This document shows positions 44,205 through 51,753 of a stretch of 64,000 nucleotides of DNA, one piece after another. Position numbers and translations under genes: made by a program. The stretch is from an uncultured Flavobacteriales bacterium (GTDB lineage: Bacteria > Bacteroidota > Bacteroidia > Flavobacteriales_D > Crocinitomicaceae), in NCBI GenBank assembly GCA_903939755.1, contig CAJAII010000007.1, forward strand, positions 32,672-96,671, in the 5' to 3' direction. The notes beneath the pieces were generated by a model that saw nothing but the letters and a program-made list of their open reading frames with translations, ran no database searches and was not told the origin of the DNA. Each line of letters opens with the position of its first letter. Position 1 is the stretch's first letter.

Positions 44205-45281
44205 ATGCGAAAGATATTCACGTCGTTTCTTCTTTTGTTTTTTGTTTGTTCGTTGCATGGACAAACGAATGACATGGGCTTTGAATTTAGGCAGAAAATA
44301 GGCTTTTTAGCGGCACATCGAGGCGTTATGGCTCATTTACCACGAGAAACGGCAAAAGCATTTGAATTGACTTATTTCCTTCATACAAAAGGAAGCAAAT
44401 TATGGCATGTTAAATACCGATATCCAACGGTTGGCGGTACTCTTTTTGTTGGTTCGGTTGGAAATAAAGAACTTTTAGGAAACTATGTTGGACTGTATGG
44501 TTTTTCAGAATTGCCGATGATAAAGTATAAAAACTACGAACTATCTTTTCGAATAGCCTGTGGTTTAGGCTATAACAATAAAATTTACGATCCAATAAAC
44601 AACCCTAAAAATGTGGCGGTAAGTACGCACTTTAATGCCATGATGAATTTTGCGGTGAAAAGTACTTACCGAATTAAGAATCATTCCATTGTAATGGGCT
44701 TAGATATTACGCATTTTAGCAACGCGGCGTTTAAAGTGCCAAATTATGGCATCAACATGCCTTATCTTTCATTGGGATATGCCTATGTTTTTCGCAAAGC
44801 AACGCCTATTGAGCCAACCCAATTGAAATACCAAAAACGTATAGAGCTCAGCGCAATGGGTATTTATTCCATGAAAGAATTGATGCCAATAGGAGGTAAA
44901 CGTTATCCGGTTTATGCAATTAATATTGCTGCACGCCGATTTTTTAATCAAAGAGCTGGAATGGAAGTGGATTTAGATATCATTTCCAAACAAGCAATTA
45001 TGGCTTATTTGCCCTATACACAGAAAACACAAATGTCGATTATTCAAGTAGGATTGTATGCCGCCTATTTGGTTCCTTTCGATAAATTTCATTTCGTTTT
45101 TGGAATGGGGACTTATCTCCGAGATAAATATAAACCTGAAGATTTTTTGTATCATAGAATCGGCTGTCGCTACCAATTCAAAAATGGATTAATTGCTAAT
45201 TTTACGCTTAAGACACATTTTGCAAGGGCCGATTATATGGAACTTGGTCTTGGTTATACGTTTAAAACATGGAAAAAATAA
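44205..45281 (+). CDS. PagL-like lipid A 3-O-deacylase / acyloxyacyl hydrolase
   Basis: 358 residues from the ATG at 44205. A signal peptide (about 1-20, SLHGQ) leads into an outer-membrane beta-barrel. THFSNAAFKVPNYGINM (about 169-185) matches the PagL catalytic region with its His-Ser pair and the conserved PNxG. PagL removes the 3-linked acyl chain of lipid A, altering outer-membrane and immune properties. At 358 residues it is about twice the length of enterobacterial PagL; the C-terminal part (about 195-358) continues as barrel-like strands. The next gene overlaps its end by 13 bp. Confidence 0.82.
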   Translation: MRKIFTSFLLLFFVCSLHGQTNDMGFEFRQKIGFLAAHRGVMAHLPRETAKAFELTYFLHTKGSKLWHVKYRYPTVGGTLFVGSVGNKELLGNYVGLYGFSELPMIKYKNYELSFRIACGLGYNNKIYDPINNPKNVAVSTHFNAMMNFAVKSTYRIKNHSIVMGLDITHFSNAAFKVPNYGINMPYLSLGYAYVFRKATPIEPTQLKYQKRIELSAMGIYSMKELMPIGGKRYPVYAINIAARRFFNQRAGMEVDLDIISKQAIMAYLPYTQKTQMSIIQVGLYAAYLVPFDKFHFVFGMGTYLRDKYKPEDFLYHRIGCRYQFKNGLIANFTLKTHFARADYMELGLGYTFKTWKK

Positions 45282-46015
45282 AAAGGTCTGTTTGGCCCTT
45301 CTTCCTGGTGTTGGTTTTGATTTCGTGTAGAAAACCGAGTGAACGTCCTTGTTGGAAAAAATCAGGTTCGTTGGCAGTGAAAGAAATTCAACTCGGTGAT
45401 TTTAATCGCTTGTTTTTGAAAGAACATATTTCCTATAAATTGATTCAAGATTCAACCAATAAAATTGTTATTAAAGGCGGAGTGAATTTGATTGGCTTTA
45501 TAAATATTCAAGCAGAAGACGGGTTGGTGTCGATAAGCAACAACAATAAATGTAATTTCTTTAGAAAGTATGAAGTAGTGGAGGTTGAAATTCACTTCAC
45601 TTCGCTTATTAACATTCTATTTGAAGGAACAGAAAAATTGAGTTGTGCAGATACTTTGAATGTCAATTACTTAACGGTAACGTTGCGTGATGGTGGTGGA
45701 TCAATGGATTTGTTGGTAAACGCCTTGGATATACGAACAGATCTCAGCAATGGTTGGGGTGATTTGGTACTTCGTGGAAATACAAATACCGCCAGTTATC
45801 AAGTATTGGGTAATGGTTTTGTGGAGGCACGAGAACTTCATGTGAGCGATTCAATTAATTTCATTTCGAGTTCTTCCACTATTCAAAAAATAAATGCTAG
45901 CAATTGTAAATTAAAAGTGGAAATCAATGGAATTGGTGATATTTGGTACTTTGGATTGCCAACAGCGATTAGTAAGAACGAGTATGGTAAAGGGAAATTA
46001 ATTGATAAAAATTAA
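45269..46015 (+). CDS. GIN-domain (DUF2807-like) lipoprotein
   Basis: 248 residues. The signal peptide ends in the lipobox VLISCRK (about 16-22), so it is probably lipid-anchored. The body is a right-handed beta-helix-like head GIN domain (VEVEIHFTSLINILFEG, then repeated short strands to about 235). Such domains are found in many Bacteroidota putative adhesins; no activity is established. It overlaps the PagL-like gene by 13 bp and precedes the barrel protein by 9 bp, forming an envelope operon. Confidence 0.8.
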   Translation: MEKIKRSVWPFFLVLVLISCRKPSERPCWKKSGSLAVKEIQLGDFNRLFLKEHISYKLIQDSTNKIVIKGGVNLIGFINIQAEDGLVSISNNNKCNFFRKYEVVEVEIHFTSLINILFEGTEKLSCADTLNVNYLTVTLRDGGGSMDLLVNALDIRTDLSNGWGDLVLRGNTNTASYQVLGNGFVEARELHVSDSINFISSSSTIQKINASNCKLKVEINGIGDIWYFGLPTAISKNEYGKGKLIDKN

Positions 46016-46024
46016 CAATAACGA

Positions 46025-47056
46025 ATGCATAAAGTCTATCTTTTTTTTGCGCTTTTCCTCTCATTTTCTACTTTTTCCTATTCCCAAAAAAGGTTGGATA
46101 GTTTAGCCATAGCAGGTTATTTGGATCTTTACTATGCGAAAGACTTTCGCAACCCTTCGGTCAATAGTAATCCTTTATTTGTTTCGTCCAATCAATACAA
46201 TAAGCTGTCTGTAAATTTGGCATACCTAAGTTTTGGGTTATTTAAGAATGATTACTATTTACAATTCACTCCAGCTTTTGGAACATACATGGATGCTAAT
46301 TACGCGAATGAAAGTAAAGGTACGCGATGGATCTTTGAGTCTTATGTTGGTAAAAACATGCATGGAAAGAAATTCAAACAGTTGGATGTTGGTGTTTTTG
46401 CTTCACCCTATACACAAGAAACTCCTATTTCAGGTCAGCAACTCATGTATAGCCGGAGTCTATCCGCAGAATATGTCCCTTATTATTTGTCAGGATTAAG
46501 GGCTAATTTTAAAGTAAACGATAAATTAGCTTGGTCCGCTTATCTGGTTAATGGTTACCAGCATTTGCCATCAAAAAAATACCTTCCCGCATTTGGGTCA
46601 TTGCTACATTGGACTCCTAAGAAACTAACTGTTAATTGGTCGCTTTATTTAGGCAATGAACAGACGAAGATTGACAAGTCAAAGACCTGGCGATTGTTTA
46701 ACGAAGTGAATGTGGAACGGGCTTGGGGAAAACTCAAAATTCAAAGTTGTGGCTATCTAGGATTACAAGTGTTAGACAATAAATTAACACAATGGTGGCA
46801 AATAAATTCCATAGTTGCATACCAAATCCTACCTTCATTATCAGTAAATGCAAGATTGGAGTATTTTAGGGATGTTTCAGAAATTATGATTACCCAATTC
46901 TATGACAACCACGGCTTTCATTTTATTGGGTCAAGTATGGGAATTAAATATAAACTAAATCAAGTAGTTGGCTTAGGTGCTGAGGCGAAATTATTACATA
47001 ATAAAGCAGGACTAAACTCAGTAATAGGCACGCTATTTTTACAAGCAAAATTTTAA
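46025..47056 (+). CDS. Outer-membrane beta-barrel (porin-like) protein
   Basis: 343 residues. A signal peptide (about 1-20, SYSQ) is followed by alternating strands typical of a Bacteroidota porin-like barrel: IAGYLDLYYAKDFRN (about 29-43), VNLAYLSFGLF and repeated aromatic-ended strands through LQAKF, with a terminal Phe typical of barrel proteins. Substrate unknown. It is the third gene of the PagL-GIN-barrel unit and lies 3 bp before xth. Confidence 0.8.
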   Translation: MHKVYLFFALFLSFSTFSYSQKRLDSLAIAGYLDLYYAKDFRNPSVNSNPLFVSSNQYNKLSVNLAYLSFGLFKNDYYLQFTPAFGTYMDANYANESKGTRWIFESYVGKNMHGKKFKQLDVGVFASPYTQETPISGQQLMYSRSLSAEYVPYYLSGLRANFKVNDKLAWSAYLVNGYQHLPSKKYLPAFGSLLHWTPKKLTVNWSLYLGNEQTKIDKSKTWRLFNEVNVERAWGKLKIQSCGYLGLQVLDNKLTQWWQINSIVAYQILPSLSVNARLEYFRDVSEIMITQFYDNHGFHFIGSSMGIKYKLNQVVGLGAEAKLLHNKAGLNSVIGTLFLQAKF

Positions 47057-47059
47057 AAC

Positions 47060-47821
47060 ATGAAAATTATATCGTTTAATGTAAATGGAATTCGCGCCAT
47101 TGTAGCGAAAAACTTTATTCAGGATATGCAAGCCATTTCGCCTGATGTTATTTGTTTGCAAGAAACAAAAGCGGATGCTGAGCAAGTGGCCACAGCAGTA
47201 GCAGAATTGTCAGGATATCAAGTTTTTGCGAATGCAGCGGAGAAAAAAGGGTATTCCGGCACTGCGATCTTAAGTAAAAAAGCGCCCATCTCGGTTGAAT
47301 ATGGTATGGGGACGGATGAACATGATCACGAAGGAAGAATTGTAAAAGCTGAATTTGATGAATTCTTTTTAGTATGCGTATATGTCCCAAATTCAGGAAG
47401 TGAATTGGCTAGATTACCTTATCGACAACAATGGGATGCTGATTTCTTGGTCTATCTTAAAAAATGTGAAGAAACGAAACCTGTAATTATATGTGGCGAC
47501 CTAAACGTTGCGCATCAAGCCATTGATTTAGCAAGGCCCAAGGAAAATTATAACAAGGCGGCTGGTTATATGCAAGAAGAAATTGATGGGCTGAGTCGAT
47601 TTGTGGAAGCTGGATTGGTGGACACCTTTCGCAACGCTAACCCTGACCTAGCTAAGTATTCCTGGTGGAGTTACCGCGCCGGTGCTCGTGAAAAAAATGT
47701 AGGCTGGAGGATTGATTATTTTCTTGCATCGGAAGCTTTTCTCAATCGTATTTCAGCTACTGAAATTTACAATGACATCCTCGGTTCGGATCATTGTCCG
47801 GTGGGAATTACGATTAAGTAA
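47060..47821 (+). CDS. xth: Exodeoxyribonuclease III
   Basis: 253 residues, full length. Active-site segments are present: SFNVNGIRA (4-12), CLQETKAD (about 34-41) with metal-binding Glu, GDLNVAHQAIDLARPKEN (about 145-162) with the Asp-x-Asn pair, and the C-terminal SDHCPVGI with catalytic Asp-His. It cleaves abasic sites and degrades DNA from 3' ends in base-excision repair. It begins 3 bp after the barrel gene, so it may be co-transcribed with the envelope genes. Confidence 0.96.
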   Translation: MKIISFNVNGIRAIVAKNFIQDMQAISPDVICLQETKADAEQVATAVAELSGYQVFANAAEKKGYSGTAILSKKAPISVEYGMGTDEHDHEGRIVKAEFDEFFLVCVYVPNSGSELARLPYRQQWDADFLVYLKKCEETKPVIICGDLNVAHQAIDLARPKENYNKAAGYMQEEIDGLSRFVEAGLVDTFRNANPDLAKYSWWSYRAGAREKNVGWRIDYFLASEAFLNRISATEIYNDILGSDHCPVGITIK

Positions 47822-47824
47822 GAA

Positions 47825-48052
47825 CTAGTTTTTATCGTCGTCGTATTCGCCTTGTAGGGAGTATTTTCCAAATATCAAGAGTCCAATTACCACAATTGGA
47901 AGCAAGACAAAACATACAATTATCCCAAAGACTAAGTCTTCTTGTTTATTACTTGTAAACTTTGGAATGCCAAGCGCTGTAATCCCATAATAGGCCACAA
48001 GAACGGCAAGGATCCACCAAAATATTCCTAAGATTCGTTTTACTCCGTTCAT
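47825..48052 (-). CDS. Small DUF6814-like membrane protein
   Basis: 75 residues with two helices (about 8-28 and 42-63) and an acidic tail EYDDDKN. Small proteins of this kind lie just downstream of MHS-type transporters in Bacteroidota (DUF6814-like); function unknown. It starts 1 bp after the MFS stop, so the two are coupled and may form a complex. Confidence 0.7.
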   Translation of the reverse strand: MNGVKRILGIFWWILAVLVAYYGITALGIPKFTSNKQEDLVFGIIVCFVLLPIVVIGLLIFGKYSLQGEYDDDKN

Positions 48053-48053
48053 A

Positions 48054-49589
48054 TTAATCGTCTATGTTTTTTGATGTTGAATTGATATAAATTACACCAA
48101 TAATTAGGCAAATTGAAGCCACACCTATTGGATACCACAATCCTTGTAAATACCATTGAGGATTGCCAGCATCTTTTGCATTGGTTACTAAATAGGTAGC
48201 AACTGCTGGTAACAAACCTCCAAAAACACCATTTCCAATGTGATAGGGTAAGCTCATTGATGTATATCTAATTTTTGTTGGGAATAATTCCACCAAAAAT
48301 GCTGCAATTGGGCCATAGACCATCGTGACAAAAATAACTTGAATAAAAACTAAGAAGATCAACCAGTATTTAGCCTGACCGTTAATGTGGATATTGTTTT
48401 TAATCTCAGCTTGTATTTTTCCATTTTTGATCGATGGTTTTCCCTTGATTAATTTAATTTTTGTAGTGACGGTTTGAACGGTTCCATCGGCGTAGTGTTT
48501 TGTATTCACATAAATTGAATCGCAATGCTTTCCCTTCGTAATTTGTAGGCTACTTGTTTTATAGTCATTGATGATTAGCGCTGATTTATTCGCTAGGTTG
48601 GTCGTTTGATACATGGATTCATAAATGGGACGATACGTCAAAATAGCGACTAACATGCCGGCCATCATGATCCATTTCCGTCCAATTTTATCACTTAGCC
48701 AACCAAAAAAGACGAAGAAAGGTGTTCCACAAATAAGCGCAATAAATAGTAAGCTGTCCACTTGTTCTTTATCAACATTCATGGTTTTTTCCATGAAACT
48801 CATGGCATAGAATTGCCCTGTATACCAAACAACTCCCTGGCCCATCGTTGCGCCAAATAAGGCCAATAAGACAAATTTAAAATTTTGCTTTTGCCCGAAA
48901 CTTTCTTTTATGGGATTTTTCGCGATATTTCCTGCTGCTTTTGCTTTCTCAAAAACCGGAGATTCCTCCATTTTTTTACGAATGAAGTACGAAAGAATCA
49001 CGAGGAGGATAGATACCCAAAAAGGCACGCGCCATCCCCAGTCGTTGAATGCTTCGGTACTTAAGATACTTCTTGTACCCATAATAACGAGAAGGGAAAC
49101 AAATAAGCCAATCGTTGCGGTGGTTTGAATCCACGAAGTCATGAAACCTCTTTTGTTTAATGGCGAATGTTCTGCCACATAAGTCGCCGCACCTCCGTAT
49201 TCGCCACCTAAGGCTAAACCTTGAAGTAATCTCAATACAAGAACAAGGATTGGCGCAAGAAATCCAATCGACTCATACGATGGAATACATCCCATCAAAA
49301 AGGTGGCACCACCCATAAGTACCAAGGTAACCATGAAGGTATATTTTCGGCCGATTAAATCGCCTAAACGTCCAAAAAACAAGGCGCCGAAAGGTCGAAC
49401 AACAAAACCTGCAGCAAAAGTGGCAAGTGTACTCAAAAATGCAGCCGTTGGATTATCTTGTGGGAAAAATTTCGTTGAAATGACGGTGGCGAGACTTCCG
49501 AATATATAGAAATCGTACCACTCAATCATAGTTCCTAGCGAGGAGGCACCAATTATTCTTGTTAACGAGGAAGATTTTTGATCACTCAT
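48054..49589 (-). CDS. MHS-type MFS transporter (ProP/citrate-like)
   Basis: 511 residues. The N-terminus GTMIEWYDFYIFGSLA (about 19-34) and RPFGALFFGRLGDLIGRKYT (about 65-84) are hallmarks of the metabolite:H+ symporter (MHS) subfamily; LQGLALGGEYGGAATYVAEH (about 123-142) follows. A hydrophilic insert of about 70 residues (about 335-405) between the later helices lengthens it beyond the usual 430-450. Likely substrates are organic acids or compatible solutes; which one cannot be told. The small membrane protein downstream is presumably its partner. Confidence 0.88.
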   Translation of the reverse strand: MSDQKSSSLTRIIGASSLGTMIEWYDFYIFGSLATVISTKFFPQDNPTAAFLSTLATFAAGFVVRPFGALFFGRLGDLIGRKYTFMVTLVLMGGATFLMGCIPSYESIGFLAPILVLVLRLLQGLALGGEYGGAATYVAEHSPLNKRGFMTSWIQTTATIGLFVSLLVIMGTRSILSTEAFNDWGWRVPFWVSILLVILSYFIRKKMEESPVFEKAKAAGNIAKNPIKESFGQKQNFKFVLLALFGATMGQGVVWYTGQFYAMSFMEKTMNVDKEQVDSLLFIALICGTPFFVFFGWLSDKIGRKWIMMAGMLVAILTYRPIYESMYQTTNLANKSALIINDYKTSSLQITKGKHCDSIYVNTKHYADGTVQTVTTKIKLIKGKPSIKNGKIQAEIKNNIHINGQAKYWLIFLVFIQVIFVTMVYGPIAAFLVELFPTKIRYTSMSLPYHIGNGVFGGLLPAVATYLVTNAKDAGNPQWYLQGLWYPIGVASICLIIGVIYINSTSKNIDD

Positions 49590-49593
49590 TGCC

Positions 49594-50097
49594 TTATTTA
49601 ATTATTGTAATTTTCCAAAATTGTCCTGTAACATTTTGTATTTTATCAAGCCAAACCGTATTGTTTTTACCATCGTTGATAACATCTAACGATTTTGTAG
49701 GCTGAAAGTATGGTGATAGACGAAAATACCCTTGCTTACCTTCCACCGGTGTAATTTTCCAAAATTGTCCTGTAACATTTTGTGTTTTATCAAGCCAAAC
49801 CGTATTGTTTTTACCATCGTTGATAACATCTAACGATTTTGTCGGCTGAAAGTCTGGTGATAGACGAAAATACCCTTTCTTCCCTTCTACTGGTGTGATA
49901 TTCCACGATTGTCCTGTAACATTTTGTGTTTTATCAAGCCAAACCGTATTGTTTTTACCATCATTTATTACATCTAATGATTTTGTCGGCTGAAAATTAG
50001 GGCTTAATTTGTATCTAGCATTCACATCAAATTGAGCAAAAACTTCTTGGCTTAAAAAAAGCACAACAGCGATTGGAATTAAAAAATAGCTTTTCAT
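49594..50097 (-). CDS. Secreted beta-trefoil (ricin-type) lectin of three near-identical repeats
   Basis: 167 residues. After a signal peptide (about 1-21, EVFAQ) come three repeats of 48 residues, each with YFRLSPDFQPTKSLDVIND-like strands and a QxW motif (QSW, QFW, QFW) in NVTGQ-x-W. Three QxW repeats are the layout of a ricin-type beta-trefoil, which binds sugars. The repeats are almost identical at DNA level, with a 144-bp period. Ligand and partner are unknown. It is separated from the ParDE-type genes by 427 bp holding attC-like site 7. Confidence 0.82.
   Translation of the reverse strand: MKSYFLIPIAVVLFLSQEVFAQFDVNARYKLSPNFQPTKSLDVINDGKNNTVWLDKTQNVTGQSWNITPVEGKKGYFRLSPDFQPTKSLDVINDGKNNTVWLDKTQNVTGQFWKITPVEGKQGYFRLSPYFQPTKSLDVINDGKNNTVWLDKIQNVTGQFWKITIIK
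49611..50042 (-). repeat. Three tandem 144-bp repeats in the trefoil gene
   Basis: Units begin at 49611, 49755 and 49899 (exact 144-bp spacing of the TTTTCC-AAAATTG segment or its variant). The first two are almost identical; the third differs at more positions and is cut at the signal-peptide side. Confidence 0.9.
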
Positions 50098-50524
50098 AAA
50101 AATATAATTAGTTTAGATTTACTTACTCTATCGGCTTTTCAGTATCCGCCACCTGAGTTTTGAGGGACTTCGGTGTTACTCCTATTTAAACTTTTTTCAA
50201 AATTTTGCCTAACGTCTGATTGTGAAAAAACCAACATTAATTAATTCATAAATATAGGGGTTAATGAGTTAAAACGCGCTACAATTTTTGTATATTTAAG
50301 TAAAAATAAATCTATAAGTATGTGCTTTTTAAGATCGGTTTCAATTTCAGATTCGTAGCATGAAAGAATTTATCTATAAAGAAAACTTTGTTCGGTTTAT
50401 GGGATGGCGATGTTACGAATCTCAGACCTCTTTATTTTCTGTTGAAGATAATATTTCTTGCCAAATTTAAACCTGAATTTAATACAAAATTCGCAATAGC
50501 GCTAAACAGCTGTTATGGGTAGGT
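50098..50524. other. Intergenic region without a gene (427 bp)
   Basis: Holds GCCTAAC at 50207-50213 (on the minus strand GTTAGGC, a perfect GTTRRRY core) and attC-like site 7 at the right. No convincing coding frame between them; it could be an ORF-less cassette. Confidence 0.6.
50400..50516 (-). repeat. attC-like site 7
   Basis: Shares 30 of 36 positions (50475-50510) with site 12 (55590-55625), including ACAAAATTCGCAAT and CGCTAAAC. It also holds TTTATTTTCTGTTGAAGAT (50431-50449), the block seen in sites 1, 2 and 12. GTTA at 50512-50515 marks the outer end. Confidence 0.55.
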
Positions 50525-50824
50525 TTATTTTTTCAATACATTCTTCAAATCCATTCGTTCGAGTAGGATTCTTATTATCTCATTTGATTGATCTTCCAGT
50601 TCACGATAGAATATTATATGCTTTGAGGTTAGTTTTCCCTTCAGATCTGGATAAATTTCCGAATATTCTTTCCCAATTTGTGGTTTCTTAGCGATTGTTG
50701 AACAGGCACTAATTATTAGTCTATAATATTTGTCCGCCTGGCTTTCAGACCAAGTCTCATCAGTGTAACGCCAAATATCAGATAAATCCATACCAGCATG
50801 GTTGGTAAACTTCAATTTTGCCAT
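50525..50824 (-). CDS. parE: ParE-type toxin (RelE/ParE superfamily)
   Basis: 99 residues, normal for ParE. It starts MAKLKFTNHAGMDLSDIWRY and has the helix pair with TDETWSESQADKYYRLI (about 20-36), then KPQIGKEY and the strand KGKLTSKHIIFYRELEDQ (about 67-84), all typical of ParE. ParE toxins inhibit DNA gyrase; related RelE toxins cut mRNA, and the two are hard to separate by sequence alone. It begins 3 bp after the parD stop, so it depends on coupled translation. Cassette-like context. Confidence 0.9.
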   Translation of the reverse strand: MAKLKFTNHAGMDLSDIWRYTDETWSESQADKYYRLIISACSTIAKKPQIGKEYSEIYPDLKGKLTSKHIIFYRELEDQSNEIIRILLERMDLKNVLKK

Positions 50825-50827
50825 TTG

Positions 50828-51067
50828 TTATTGTTTAACTTTCATAATTTTTAGATACTCTTCAGGATCAAAATCTTCGGCTATACCACTATTTACACCT
50901 TCGTCAATAGCAAGACGCAAAGCAATAATTTTCTGTTCCTCTTCTTCAAGTAGTCTTAATCCAGCACGAATTGCCTCGCTTGCATTTTTGTACCGACCTT
51001 CTCTTAGAACTCTTTGAATAAATTGATCAAAATAACTACCCAACGTAATTGATGTGTTTTTACTCAT
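50828..51067 (-). CDS. parD: ParD-type antitoxin
   Basis: 79 residues from the ATG at 51067; the longer frame to 51094 would run into the operator palindrome. The N-terminal ribbon-helix-helix region is SITLGSYFDQFIQRVLREG then RYKNASEAIRAGLRLLEEEE (about 5-44), the ParD pattern, and the C-terminal EDFDPEEYLKIMKVKQ binds toxin. It neutralises ParE and represses the operon. A perfect 17-bp palindrome lies 21 bp upstream. Confidence 0.92.
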   Translation of the reverse strand: MSKNTSITLGSYFDQFIQRVLREGRYKNASEAIRAGLRLLEEEEQKIIALRLAIDEGVNSGIAEDFDPEEYLKIMKVKQ

Positions 51068-51087
51068 AACAACTAATTTTAGCATAC

Positions 51088-51104
51088 ATACCAATTATTG
51101 GTAT
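51088..51104. promoter_or_regulatory. Palindromic operator upstream of parDE
   Basis: ATACCAAT-T-ATTGGTAT, 8-bp perfect arms around one base, 20 bp before the parD start: the expected place and form for ParD autoregulation. Confidence 0.7.
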
Positions 51105-51166
51105 TATTTCAAAATGTATTTTGGAATTTTTCGGGTAGGAGAAATCCTACAAAATGGTTAGCGGTT
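51105..51166 (-). repeat. Short attC-like spacer with tetraloop hairpin
   Basis: GTAGGA-GAAA-TCCTAC (51135-51150) is a perfect stem, followed by GGTTAGCGGTTAAAG (51155-51169), similar to the GTTAGCGGTT at the end of site 2. Lies between parD and the next cassette-like gene. Confidence 0.35.
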
Positions 51167-51217
51167 AAAGAAGGGAGGAACATTTACAAAAAAAAAAAAT
51201 ATACAGTAATTGTTTTA

Positions 51218-51550
51218 TTACTTTTCTTCAACAGTATAAATTCCTTTTTTTACATTACAACACTCAGATTCATCAATAACTTTTATGTTTAGAGATTTAT
51301 CACTAACAATTATTTCAATATTTCCATCGTCAGTAATGTATTTATTATTAGCGATGCCATGAAGAAAAATTGTTATTTGGTCACATTCGCAACCAAAACC
51401 AGTTGGGTCAATATATAATTCATACATAGCCATTTCATTTGCTTCACTCATAAATATTACTTCTCTTCCCTGCGGATTTGTAAATTTTTGTGAATAACTG
51501 AATGAAGAAAGACCTAACAAAAGCAAAATTGGTAAAATAGTTTTTTTCAT
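51218..51550 (-). CDS. Secreted Cys-containing hypothetical protein (cassette-like)
   Basis: 110 residues from the ATG at 51550, which gives a clean signal peptide (MKKTILPILLLLGLSSFSYS). The mature part has CECDQ (about 54-58) and ECC (about 94-96), probably disulfides or a metal site. No family recognised. Flanked by the short hairpin spacer and site 8. Confidence 0.6.
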   Translation of the reverse strand: MKKTILPILLLLGLSSFSYSQKFTNPQGREVIFMSEANEMAMYELYIDPTGFGCECDQITIFLHGIANNKYITDDGNIEIIVSDKSLNIKVIDESECCNVKKGIYTVEEK

Positions 51551-51695
51551 TTTTTTGAATTTAATTTTGTTACTACTCTTGTGGATTTTCAATATGCTTC
51601 CTGTTTCTTAAGCTCAGGGGGATTGGGTTCTGTCTCCACTTTCTATTTATAAAAATACTAATTTATAATTAATTTTTACTTCTTAAAGTTGCTTG

Positions 51696-51750
51696 TAACG
51701 GTTTTGCAGCTAAACCATCGTTTTAATGTTGCTTAGGCTCGTTTACTATC
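51696..51750 (-). repeat. attC-like site 8
   Basis: TAACGGTTTTGCAGCTAAAC (51696-51715) then a short AT-rich centre and TTGCTTAGGC. A shorter copy of the TAACGTTTTGC type, between the CreD stop and the next start. Confidence 0.45.
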
Positions 51751-51753
51751 GGA

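Noticed and set aside
49594..50097. CRISPR-like array from three regular repeats
   Set aside because: The repeats are 144 bp, in frame, code a signal-peptide protein with QxW motifs, and have no spacers.
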